Source: Fimenecus sp045578245
GTDB taxonomy: Bacteria > Bacillota > Clostridia > Oscillospirales > Acutalibacteraceae
Reading direction: 5' to 3'
DNA: 11,447 bases
Assembly (NCBI GenBank): GCA_045578245.1
Contig: JAZNJX010000055.1
Location: forward strand, 1 to 11,447
Part shown: one piece after another, positions 7,066-11,447 of the stretch
How the letters are laid out: each line of letters opens with the position of its first letter
Numbering within the stretch: the first letter of the stretch is position 1
The notes under the pieces: model-generated
The model's database searches: none
What the model was told of the DNA's origin: nothing
Seen by the model: the letters and a program-made list of their open reading frames with translations, nothing else
Program-made: the position numbers and the translations under genes

Positions 7066-7083
7066 ATGTTAAAATTATAACAA
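7066..7083 (-). promoter_or_regulatory. Rex-type redox repressor operator over the hydrogenase promoter
   Basis: On the minus strand the 18-mer reads TTGTTATAATTTTAACAT. The Rex consensus of Firmicutes is TTGTTAANNNNTTAACAA; 12 of its 14 defined positions match. It covers the whole -10 box and the predicted transcription start. Rex binds DNA when NADH/NAD+ is low and releases it when NADH rises, so expression of an NADH-linked hydrogenase would be switched on under reducing conditions. The rex gene is not in this window. Confidence 0.7.
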
Positions 7084-7102
7084 AATATTCGATAAATGTC
7101 TA
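7074..7102 (-). promoter_or_regulatory. Sigma-A type promoter of the hydrogenase operon
   Basis: On the minus strand, TAGACA (-35, 7097-7102) and TATAAT (-10, 7074-7079) are separated by exactly 17 bases. The predicted start is near 7067, giving a leader of about 85 bases to the hydC ATG. The sequence between the pdxR stop (7181) and this promoter holds no clear hairpin terminator. Confidence 0.75.
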
Positions 7103-7180
7103 TCTTTTTTTTAATTTTTTTATACTACCATAGATACTATTGGCGATTAGCACATAAATTGTGGTTCTATTTTGTATTTA

Positions 7181-8482
7181 TTAACAATTTATTGTTACTT
7201 TTCGAAGCATTTCCACAGCCTTTTCAAGATTTTCTTGCCCTACTGTAGCAACAGAAAACGCAATTTCTGGCAGATTTTCATTCTCACCTACGGGAATCAC
7301 CAAAATGCCATTCTTTTCCGCCTTGTCACAAAAGTCCAGAGCAGTCATTTTAACATTGAATCTGCACTTAACATAAAGAGGTGAATTCGTCTTTAGAATT
7401 TTAACATTTTTCCCAAATGTTTTCGCCAATAAATCCGTTAGAATTTTAGACTTTTGAGCATATATTTTTCGTGATTTTTTAATTTGAGAATTAAGATGAC
7501 CGTCACGGATATAACTGCATAAAGCAATCTGGTCAGCCTTGGAAACAGTCTGGTTATAAAGGTCTTTTTTCTGTTTATATTTTTCTGTAAGTTCTTGCGA
7601 CAGAATCATAAAACTTATACGGATTGAGGGAAGCAAAAGTTTTGAAAACGTACCTAAATATACAGTATTTTCCCCACCATTTAAGCCTTGTAAGGATGGT
7701 GTTGGTCGGTTAAAATAACGAAATTCGCTACCGTAATCATCTTCGATTATCAGCTTGTTTTCCTGTCTTGCAAATTCAGTCAAATCAAACCTTTCTTTAA
7801 CGCTCATAACATCTCCCCAGCGGGTTGAATATGAGGGAGAAACATAGATTATATTACTTTTTTCTCTGTCATTATTAATCTTAAAACCATAGTCCTTGAA
7901 GATGGCAATTCCCTGACGATAAGAAAGGTCATCAAAGCAAACTGATTTCTTGTTTTTTATAAGAGGGCAGAGAATATTTAATAGTGTCTGTACACCTGCA
8001 CCGATAACAATATTTTCTTCGGAACAAACACAATTTCTTGTTTCTCTTGCATACTTTGCAATTTCGCATCTCAGGTCGTACTCACCCTGTGGGTCACCAT
8101 AAAAAAGTAATCTTTCACTTTGTCGCAAAGCGCTTTTCAAGTATCTGCGCCAGATATCCATATTAAAGCTTTCAGCATCAACACCTGTTGAAGAAAAGTC
8201 ATATAAAACCCTGCTTTTTTCTGTATCATTTTTCCTTGTAAACTCTGTTTTTTTCGGCGAATGTCCACGTTTTGAAACATAGTATCCACTCTGACTTTTC
8301 GGCACAATGTATCCGTCATCACAAAGGCACATAAAACCTTGCTCAACTGTAGTTTTGCTTACTCCTAATTCGTCGGCACATCGACGGATTGAGGGTAATT
8401 TCATTCCCTCTGTCAGTTTCCCTTCTTCTATTAAGTTTTTATAATAATCGTAAATTTGCATATACAATTTCTTGTTTTTCAC
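7181..8482 (-). CDS. pdxR: MocR/GntR-family PLP-binding transcriptional regulator (PdxR-like)
   Basis: This 433-residue protein has a GntR winged helix-turn-helix (about 3-70: YMQIYDYYKNLI, LPSIRRCADELGVSKTTVEQGF, GYYVSKRG) joined to a class I aminotransferase fold (about 95-433). Fold motifs include YGDPQGEYDLR (128-138), IVIGAGVQTLL, VSPSYSTRWGDVMS (214-227), IEDDYGSEFRY (246-256) and GTFSKLLLPSIRISF (277-291). Lys281 is the predicted PLP Schiff-base lysine and Arg288 the carboxylate-binding residue. It lies head to head with a pyridoxal/pyridoxamine kinase operon, the classic PdxR arrangement, so it probably senses PLP and controls B6 salvage. The start is GTG; a rc-TCCCCTT (AAGGGGA) site lies 9 bases upstream. 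An ATG at codon 8 would cut into the winged-helix domain. No clear terminator follows, so some read-through toward hydC is possible. Confidence 0.88.
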   Translation of the reverse strand: MKNKKLYMQIYDYYKNLIEEGKLTEGMKLPSIRRCADELGVSKTTVEQGFMCLCDDGYIVPKSQSGYYVSKRGHSPKKTEFTRKNDTEKSRVLYDFSSTGVDAESFNMDIWRRYLKSALRQSERLLFYGDPQGEYDLRCEIAKYARETRNCVCSEENIVIGAGVQTLLNILCPLIKNKKSVCFDDLSYRQGIAIFKDYGFKINNDREKSNIIYVSPSYSTRWGDVMSVKERFDLTEFARQENKLIIEDDYGSEFRYFNRPTPSLQGLNGGENTVYLGTFSKLLLPSIRISFMILSQELTEKYKQKKDLYNQTVSKADQIALCSYIRDGHLNSQIKKSRKIYAQKSKILTDLLAKTFGKNVKILKTNSPLYVKCRFNVKMTALDFCDKAEKNGILVIPVGENENLPEIAFSVATVGQENLEKAVEMLRKVTINC

Positions 8483-8491
8483 AGCAAACTG

Positions 8492-8498
8492 TCCCCTT
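8492..8498 (-). promoter_or_regulatory. Ribosome binding site deciding the pdxR GTG start
   Basis: AAGGGGA on the minus strand lies 9 bases from the GTG at 8482. This supports the GTG over the ATG seven codons further in. Confidence 0.6.
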
Positions 8499-8510
8499 AA
8501 AAATTCTTAA

Positions 8511-8542
8511 TTTTGTATATTTTATTAAAGACACTTTTGTAT
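8511..8542. promoter_or_regulatory. Direct repeats TTTTGTAT in the pdxR-pdxK divergent region, candidate PdxR operator
   Basis: TTTTGTAT occurs at 8511-8518 and again at 8535-8542, 24 bases apart, and a related ATTTGTAC is found on the opposite strand (8560-8567 region). MocR-family regulators often bind spaced direct repeats in the divergent promoter region. The region also contains overlapping TATTAT and TATATA elements that could be -10 boxes for either direction, but no unambiguous -35. Confidence 0.4.
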
Positions 8543-8570
8543 TATTATATACCCATAAAATGTACAAATC

Positions 8571-8579
8571 AAGGGGTGA
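8571..8579 (+). promoter_or_regulatory. Ribosome binding site deciding the pdxK GTG start
   Basis: AAGGGGTGA ends 5 bases before the GTG at 8585. The longer reading frame beginning at an ATG at 8513 lies in the promoter region, has no ribosome binding site and adds 24 residues unlike the family's start. The GTG gives MKNIAVINDLSGFGRCSL, a normal kinase N-terminus. Confidence 0.75.
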
Positions 8580-8584
8580 AATCT

Positions 8585-9409
8585 GTGAAAAATATTGCTG
8601 TTATAAACGACCTTTCAGGTTTTGGAAGATGTTCACTTTCCGTAGCCTTGCCTATTTTGTCGGTTATGGGTCACGAATGCAACCCAATACCTACTGCAAT
8701 ACTTTCAAATCAGACTGGCTTTCATGATTATTACTGTGTTGATTTCACAGAACATTTAACCCCGTATATTGATGTTTGGAAGAAGCAAAATACACATTTT
8801 GATGCAATTCTAACAGGATATCTTGCAAGCGAAAAGCAAGTTGACATTATCCTTGATTTTATTGACCGTTTCGGCAAAAATTCCCTTGTTTTTGTTGACC
8901 CCGTTATGGCAGACGATGGTGTGCTTTATGATACCTATGACGAAAAGCTTTGTGAAAAGGTGAAAACACTTACAAAAAAAGCGAATGTAATAACCCCTAA
9001 TCTTACTGAATTGTGTATTCTCTGTGGTGAGAATTACAACGAAATCAGTAAAGAGAAAAACAACGATAAAATCTGTAAAATGGCAAAATCTCTGCTCACA
9101 GAAACTACAGAAGCCGTTATTGTTACCGGTATAAAGAATGATAATAAGATTACAAATCTTATTGCGCTGCACCATAGTATGTGTGCGATAAACACTCCGC
9201 GCTTAAACGGTAGTTATTCAGGCACTGGTGATATTTTTTCAAGTGTTGTCTGTGGCTCAATGATGAACGGAAAAACTGTAAAAGAAGCAGTCGATATTGC
9301 GATAGACTTTATTGTGAAATCAATACTTGACACTCCAACAGAACTCGATTATGAGCCAAACGGAGTGAATTTTCAGAAAAACTTAGGGATGCTTATAGAT
9401 GCAAAATAA
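8585..9409 (+). CDS. pdxK: Pyridoxamine/pyridoxal kinase (PdxK/PdxY-like, ribokinase fold)
   Basis: This 274-residue kinase phosphorylates pyridoxal, pyridoxamine or pyridoxine with ATP to give the 5'-phosphate in vitamin B6 salvage. It begins KNIAVINDLSGFGRCSLSVALPILSVMG. SNQTGFHDYYC (41-51) is in the substrate pocket region. It then has the AILTGYLAS segment (74-82), VFVDPVMADDG (102-112), VITPNLTEL (135-143) and IVTGIK (179-184). The C-terminal anion-hole/catalytic motif is SYSGTGDIFSS (210-220), with Asp216 as catalytic base. Length and motifs fit PdxK/PdxY rather than the thiamine-pathway ThiD, which has a different N-terminus. It is the first gene of the operon and overlaps the next gene by 11 bases. 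The divergent PdxR-like regulator supports the assignment. Which B6 form it prefers cannot be told from the sequence. Confidence 0.9.
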   Translation: MKNIAVINDLSGFGRCSLSVALPILSVMGHECNPIPTAILSNQTGFHDYYCVDFTEHLTPYIDVWKKQNTHFDAILTGYLASEKQVDIILDFIDRFGKNSLVFVDPVMADDGVLYDTYDEKLCEKVKTLTKKANVITPNLTELCILCGENYNEISKEKNNDKICKMAKSLLTETTEAVIVTGIKNDNKITNLIALHHSMCAINTPRLNGSYSGTGDIFSSVVCGSMMNGKTVKEAVDIAIDFIVKSILDTPTELDYEPNGVNFQKNLGMLIDAK

Positions 9410-9926
9410 AAGGTCACTTTTCAAAATTACATGCACAGCAATTTTTACTGCAATCATTGTTCTTGCTACTTCAATTATTAAAATCTCAACAGGATTAGGT
9501 GAAGGATATATTCATTTAGGTGACAGTATAATCTATCTTACTGCTTGTATTTTGCCCTTCCCATACTGTTTAATTGCAGGTGCATTAGGTGGCGCTTTGG
9601 CTGACATTATTTCAGGCTTTGCTGTATGGTCAGTTCCAACGACAATAATAAAAATGATGAATATCTTGCCCTTTGCTCTTGCTTGCAGAAAGAACAAATC
9701 TGACAAAATCCTCAATAAGAAAACGGCGCTGATGCCCGTTGTTTCGGGAATCATCACAATCCTCGGTTACTTTGTGGCTGAATGTTTTTTGTATTCAGTT
9801 GCATCTGCTACACTTTCTATACTTGGCAACACAATTCAGGCTGTTGCAAGTGGAATTATATTCATAATTATGGCACATACACTTGATAAAATTAACTTTA
9901 AATCAAAAATCACTAAAGGAGTTTAA
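9399..9926 (+). CDS. ECF transporter S component, probable vitamin B6 (or related vitamin) uptake protein
   Basis: This 175-residue, strongly hydrophobic protein has about five or six membrane segments. The first is ITCTAIFTAIIVLATSIIKI (about 9-28). It is followed by the S-component signature GYIHLGDSIIYLTACILPF (35-53) and the GALGGALADIISGF helix (61-74), then a basic loop (CRKNKSDKILNKK) and two or more further helices. This layout resembles riboflavin/HMP/pyridoxine-type S components, which bind the vitamin and work with a shared EcfA/EcfT module encoded elsewhere. Location between pdxK and under the PdxR divergent region suggests a B6 vitamer as substrate, like PdxU proteins; this is inference. 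I recall a family of such proteins (TIGR04002) that pairs with a radical SAM family (TIGR04100), matching the gene downstream, but cannot verify it here. TAGGGAT lies 8 bases before the ATG. Confidence 0.82.
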   Translation: MQNKRSLFKITCTAIFTAIIVLATSIIKISTGLGEGYIHLGDSIIYLTACILPFPYCLIAGALGGALADIISGFAVWSVPTTIIKMMNILPFALACRKNKSDKILNKKTALMPVVSGIITILGYFVAECFLYSVASATLSILGNTIQAVASGIIFIIMAHTLDKINFKSKITKGV

Positions 9927-9928
9927 AA

Positions 9929-10534
9929 ATGGCTGATATAGTTTATACATACGGAAATCAAGCTTATCTTAATATTACAAATGCTTGTCCCTGCAGATGC
10001 ACTTTTTGTATTCGCAACAACGGTGATAGCGTTGGTGAGGCGACAACTCTATGGTTTGAACACAGCCCATCAATAGATGAAATCAAAACAGAAATAGATG
10101 CTTTTGACTTTTCAAAATACAATAACTCAATTATCATTTGTGGCTACGGTGAGCCAACTTGTGCACTTGATAACTTAACTGAAGCTTGTAAACATTTAAA
10201 GAGTAAGGGCATAAGTATTCGCCTTAACACCAACGGACTTTCCGACCTTATCAACAAGAGAGAAACTGCAAAGGAAATCTGCGAAGTGGTTGACTCCGTT
10301 TCAATCAGCCTTAACGCACCTACTGCAGAGAAATATAACGAGGTTACACGTCCATCTTTCGGCGAAAAATCCTTTGATGCAATGCTTAAATTCGCAAAAG
10401 AATGTAAAGCACTCGGCACACCGGTCAAGCTCACAGTTGTTGATGTTATCAGCAAAGAAGATATTGAAGACTGCAAAAAGCTCTGCGAAGAAATCGATAT
10501 TCCATTGAGAGTAAGAGAATATACAGCTGAATAA
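9929..10534 (+). CDS. Short radical SAM protein paired with the ECF S component
   Basis: This 201-residue protein has the radical SAM cluster motif C-x3-C-x2-C (Cys20, Cys24, Cys27, in ACPCRCTFC), with an extra Cys22. It follows the typical first strand AYLNITNACP. The SAM-binding GGE-like motif is CGYGEPT (70-76). Later strands are RLNTNGL (97-103), VDSVSISLNAPTAEKYN (119-135) and VKLTVVDV (166-173). At about 200 residues it is a reduced barrel, similar in size to activating enzymes (NrdG, QueE class). No SPASM or other auxiliary cluster domain is present. It starts two bases after the ECF gene stop, with AAAGGAG 7 bases upstream of the ATG, so the pair is co-transcribed. Its substrate is unknown. 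The neighbours suggest a small molecule related to the imported vitamin or its metabolism, but peptide or protein activation is not excluded. Confidence 0.87.
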   Translation: MADIVYTYGNQAYLNITNACPCRCTFCIRNNGDSVGEATTLWFEHSPSIDEIKTEIDAFDFSKYNNSIIICGYGEPTCALDNLTEACKHLKSKGISIRLNTNGLSDLINKRETAKEICEVVDSVSISLNAPTAEKYNEVTRPSFGEKSFDAMLKFAKECKALGTPVKLTVVDVISKEDIEDCKKLCEEIDIPLRVREYTAE

Positions 10535-10548
10535 GTGAATAATAAAAT

Positions 10549-10585
10549 GAGAAATCCCCAAGGTAATTTACCCTGGGGATTTCTC
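10549..10585 (-). terminator. Strong hairpin between convergent genes, terminator for the small minus-strand gene
   Basis: GAGAAATCCCC (10549-10559) pairs perfectly with GGGGATTTCTC (10575-10585), with a further short inner helix. Reading on the minus strand it is followed by ATTTTATTATT, suitable as a terminator for the 80-residue gene. On the plus strand it is followed by TGTGTGAAAGG, which has no U-tract, so termination of the radical SAM transcript here is less certain. Confidence 0.65.
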
Positions 10586-10625
10586 TGTGTGAAAGGATAG
10601 TTTCTATGACAACCAAAAATGGGAT

Positions 10626-10868
10626 TTAAGCTACTGTTGTTTCAACTTCAGAAACTCTTGCGTTCGCTGTATGTAAGCGGAGATGTTCTCCCCTTGCCAC
10701 AGCCTTTTTATGATTTCTGATGCGGATTGCACGACGGATGTTACCTACCACAATTCTTTTAACTGCCTGTTCAAAAGCAATGAATTTTTCTTCGTGCATA
10801 AAGCCATATACCAAAAGAATTGAAACTGCGAGTTCTATTAAAGTTGTAATTGCGAATGTTGCTGACAT
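10626..10868 (-). CDS. Small single-span membrane protein under SOS (LexA-type) control
   Basis: This 80-residue protein is not recognised. Residues 4-22 (TFAITTLIELAVSILLVYG) form one membrane helix. The remainder is soluble and very basic in the middle (KRIVVGNIRRAIRIRNHKKAVARGEHLRLH, too long to be a second span), ending ARVSEVETTVA. By the positive-inside rule the C-terminal part would be cytoplasmic. There is no LysM domain or signal-peptide cleavage site. The gene is believable because GGAGGTTG lies 8 bases before the ATG, a consensus sigma-A promoter sits upstream, and a terminator follows about 40 bases after the stop. A perfect SOS-box core overlaps the start of transcription. Known SOS-induced small membrane proteins (YneA, SosA, SidA) block cell division. 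A similar role here is inference from size, topology and regulation, not sequence similarity. Confidence 0.75.
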   Translation of the reverse strand: MSATFAITTLIELAVSILLVYGFMHEEKFIAFEQAVKRIVVGNIRRAIRIRNHKKAVARGEHLRLHTANARVSEVETTVA

Positions 10869-10904
10869 AAAATCAACCTCCGATTTATCTTAATTAATAT
10901 TTGC

Positions 10905-10918
10905 CGAACAAACTGGAA
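10905..10918 (-). promoter_or_regulatory. SOS-box-like half-site, downstream
   Basis: On the plus strand CGAACAAACTGGAA has a perfect left half CGAAC and fitting centre, but the right half GTTCG is absent. It partly overlaps the perfect box, so the two are unlikely to be occupied together. Confidence 0.3.
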
Positions 10919-10927
10919 CAAATGTTC
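10916..10927 (-). promoter_or_regulatory. SOS box (LexA operator) with perfect core
   Basis: GAACAAATGTTC is palindromic in GAAC/GTTC and matches the Gram-positive core GAACRNRYGTTC at every position; the outer CG flanks are not conserved. It lies at about +6 to +17 relative to the predicted start of the minus-strand small gene, a position where bound LexA would block transcription. Confidence 0.78.
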
Positions 10928-10939
10928 TTTACAAGTCAT

Positions 10940-10967
10940 ATTATAGACGATTTTTTCTAAATGTCAA
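10940..10967 (-). promoter_or_regulatory. Consensus sigma-A promoter of the small SOS-controlled gene
   Basis: On the minus strand, TTGACA (10962-10967) and TATAAT (10940-10945) are both perfect, with a 16-base spacer. Such a strong promoter would need tight repression. The predicted start is near 10933, giving a leader of about 65 bases. Confidence 0.8.
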
Positions 10968-10980
10968 TACAAATGTTCGA
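10967..10980 (-). promoter_or_regulatory. Second SOS-box-like site at the -35 box
   Basis: On the minus strand CGAACATTTGTATT shares the 10-mer GAACATTTGT with the perfect box (AGAACATTTGTTCC), but its right half is degenerate. It abuts the -35 box, which fits a secondary LexA contact. Confidence 0.4.
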
Positions 10981-11062
10981 AAAAATTTATATTTTAAGTC
11001 CGTTTTTACGGACATGATTTGCATTAATTTATAGGTGTTTTGTGTTTGCAAGTTCATTTTAA

Positions 11063-11076
11063 CACAATATATTGTG
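11063..11076. repeat. Perfect 14-bp palindrome CACAATATATTGTG
   Basis: The arms are CACAATA/TATTGTG. A second, shorter palindrome with the same outer pentamers, CACAACTTGTG, lies at 11095-11105. The centres are about three helical turns apart. A protein-binding role is possible; the binding protein is unknown. Confidence 0.5.
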
Positions 11077-11094
11077 GTTGTCAATATATTATTA

Positions 11095-11105
11095 CACAAC
11101 TTGTG
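11095..11105. repeat. 11-bp palindrome CACAACTTGTG
   Basis: The arms CACAA/TTGTG flank a single central base and repeat the outer pentamers of the upstream 14-bp palindrome. It is listed separately because the spacing suggests a paired operator. Confidence 0.4.
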
Positions 11106-11290
11106 CGATTTTGTTTAATTTTTTATTTGTTTTCCATCAATTTGGATAATTTTTGCTTTTTGTTCGGTGATAACAGAACAAAAAAATATAAAAAATATTC
11201 GTTTACCTATTTATTATTTAATCAAAATAGTGTAGAATAATAGGGATAATGGGTTTTTATATTTAATTGTATATAAAACGAGGTAAAAAT

Positions 11291-11447
11291 ATGTTTGTAG
11301 ATATTGCGAAAATCAAGATTAAAGCCGGTGACGGTGGTAATGGTGCCGTTACATTTCACAGAGAAAAATATATAAATGCAGGTGGACCTGACGGTGGTGA
11401 CGGTGGCAAAGGTGGTAACATTGTTTTTCAGGTTGATGACAACCTTT
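11291..11447 (+). CDS. obgE: Obg family GTPase, N-terminal part (3' end outside window)
   Basis: These are the first 52 codons of Obg/CgtA, the essential GTPase linked to large-subunit ribosome assembly and stress responses. The visible part is the Obg-fold start MFVDIAKIKIKAGDGGNGAV, then TFHREKYINAGGPDGG and DGGKGGNIVFQVDDNL, with the glycine-rich type-II helices typical of the family. The GTP-binding G domain lies outside the window. An ACGAGGTAAAA site lies 5-6 bases upstream of the ATG. The gene runs off the right edge, where obg is commonly preceded or followed by ribosomal protein genes such as rpmA; none is seen here upstream. Confidence 0.93.
   Translation, partial: MFVDIAKIKIKAGDGGNGAVTFHREKYINAGGPDGGDGGKGGNIVFQVDDNL

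Larger units (their letters stand above)
10869..11290. other. Long AT-rich intergenic region between the small SOS gene and obg
   Basis: No convincing gene is seen here. The left part holds the SOS promoter. Next come a GTCCGT-TTTT-ACGGAC hairpin (10998-11013) without U-tract, two CACAA/TTGTG palindromes (11063-11076 and 11095-11105) and a TTTTTGTTC...GAACAAAAA inverted repeat (11157-11184). A possible obg promoter (TAGAAT at 11233-11238, weak TTTATT at 11210-11215, 17-base spacer) lies on the right. A plus-strand open frame at 11040-11240 starts without a ribosome binding site and has no protein-like character. Confidence 0.6.

Noticed and set aside
7081..7180. Possible terminator after pdxR in the T/A-rich stretch
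   Set aside because: The T-runs are on the wrong strand for pdxR and no stable hairpin precedes a minus-strand U-tract; only short, weak repeats are seen.
8513..8584. Longer pdxK reading frame from the ATG at 8513
   Set aside because: This stretch is promoter/leader DNA, has no ribosome binding site, and encodes residues unlike kinase N-termini; the GTG at 8585 has AAGGGGTGA before it.
8810..9175. 121-residue minus-strand frame within pdxK
   Set aside because: It is antisense to a well-supported kinase and its translation has no protein-like motif.
10606..10629. Seven-codon micro-ORF (MTTKNGI) with AAAGGA upstream
   Set aside because: It is too short to support, it overlaps the stop codon of the minus-strand small gene, and it has no regulatory partner immediately downstream.
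10998..11013. GTCCGT-TTTT-ACGGAC hairpin as a terminator
   Set aside because: It lacks a clean U-tract on either side and does not follow a gene end; noted as a structure only.
11040..11240. 66-residue plus-strand open frame before obg
   Set aside because: AT-rich, Phe/Tyr/Asn-rich translation without family character, no ribosome binding site, and it covers palindromes and the likely obg promoter.
1..11447. CRISPR arrays, tRNAs, rRNAs, insertion sequences, riboswitches
   Set aside because: No regularly spaced repeats, no tRNA-like cloverleaf or rRNA sequence, no transposase-like frame and no recognisable riboswitch core were seen; the ECF gene has no leader of its own because it overlaps pdxK.

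Overview
The window looks like the chromosome of a strictly anaerobic, AT-rich Firmicute of the class Clostridia, probably an Oscillospiraceae/Ruminococcaceae-type gut bacterium. The evidence is a pyruvate:ferredoxin oxidoreductase, a trimeric NAD-linked [FeFe]-hydrogenase operon, strong AGGAGG-type ribosome binding sites, sigma-A type promoters with AT-rich spacers, a Rex-type operator and a Bacillus/Clostridium-type SOS box. There are no rRNA or tRNA genes, CRISPR arrays or insertion sequences. The genus assignment is inference.

Layout: (1) 1-348 is the 3' end of a PFOR gene (nifJ-like), closed by a clear terminator. (2) 475-1026 is a double zinc-ribbon membrane protein with its own promoter. 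(3) 1073-1921 (minus) is an MltG/YceG-like lytic transglycosylase with a lipobox, convergent with the previous gene across a shared terminator. (4) 2033-6979 (minus) is a five-gene operon transcribed hydC - HATPase - [2Fe-2S]-like protein - hydB - hydA, with very tight spacing. Its promoter (about 7074-7102) overlaps a near-consensus Rex operator. (5) 7181-8482 (minus) is a MocR/PdxR-type regulator, divergent from a plus-strand operon (8585-10534) of pyridoxamine/pyridoxal kinase, an ECF transporter S-component and a short radical SAM protein. (6) 10626-10868 (minus) is an 80-residue single-span membrane protein behind a consensus sigma-A promoter that carries a perfect SOS-box core and two related half-sites. 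(7) 10869-11290 is a long AT-rich intergenic region with several short palindromes. It is followed by the 5' end of obg (11291 to the window end).

How it fits together: PFOR makes reduced ferredoxin. HydABC can use reduced ferredoxin together with NADH to make H2, or run in reverse, so the left half of the window is the redox-disposal centre of a fermenter. A Rex operator on the hydrogenase promoter would tie expression to the NADH/NAD+ ratio. The middle block is a vitamin B6 salvage unit: regulator, kinase and probable vitamin uptake component, with a radical SAM enzyme of unknown substrate in the same transcript. The two most interesting leads are the tiny LexA-controlled membrane protein, a candidate SOS-induced cell-division inhibitor or other damage-response effector without recognisable family, and the ECF-S/radical SAM pair joined to B6 salvage.
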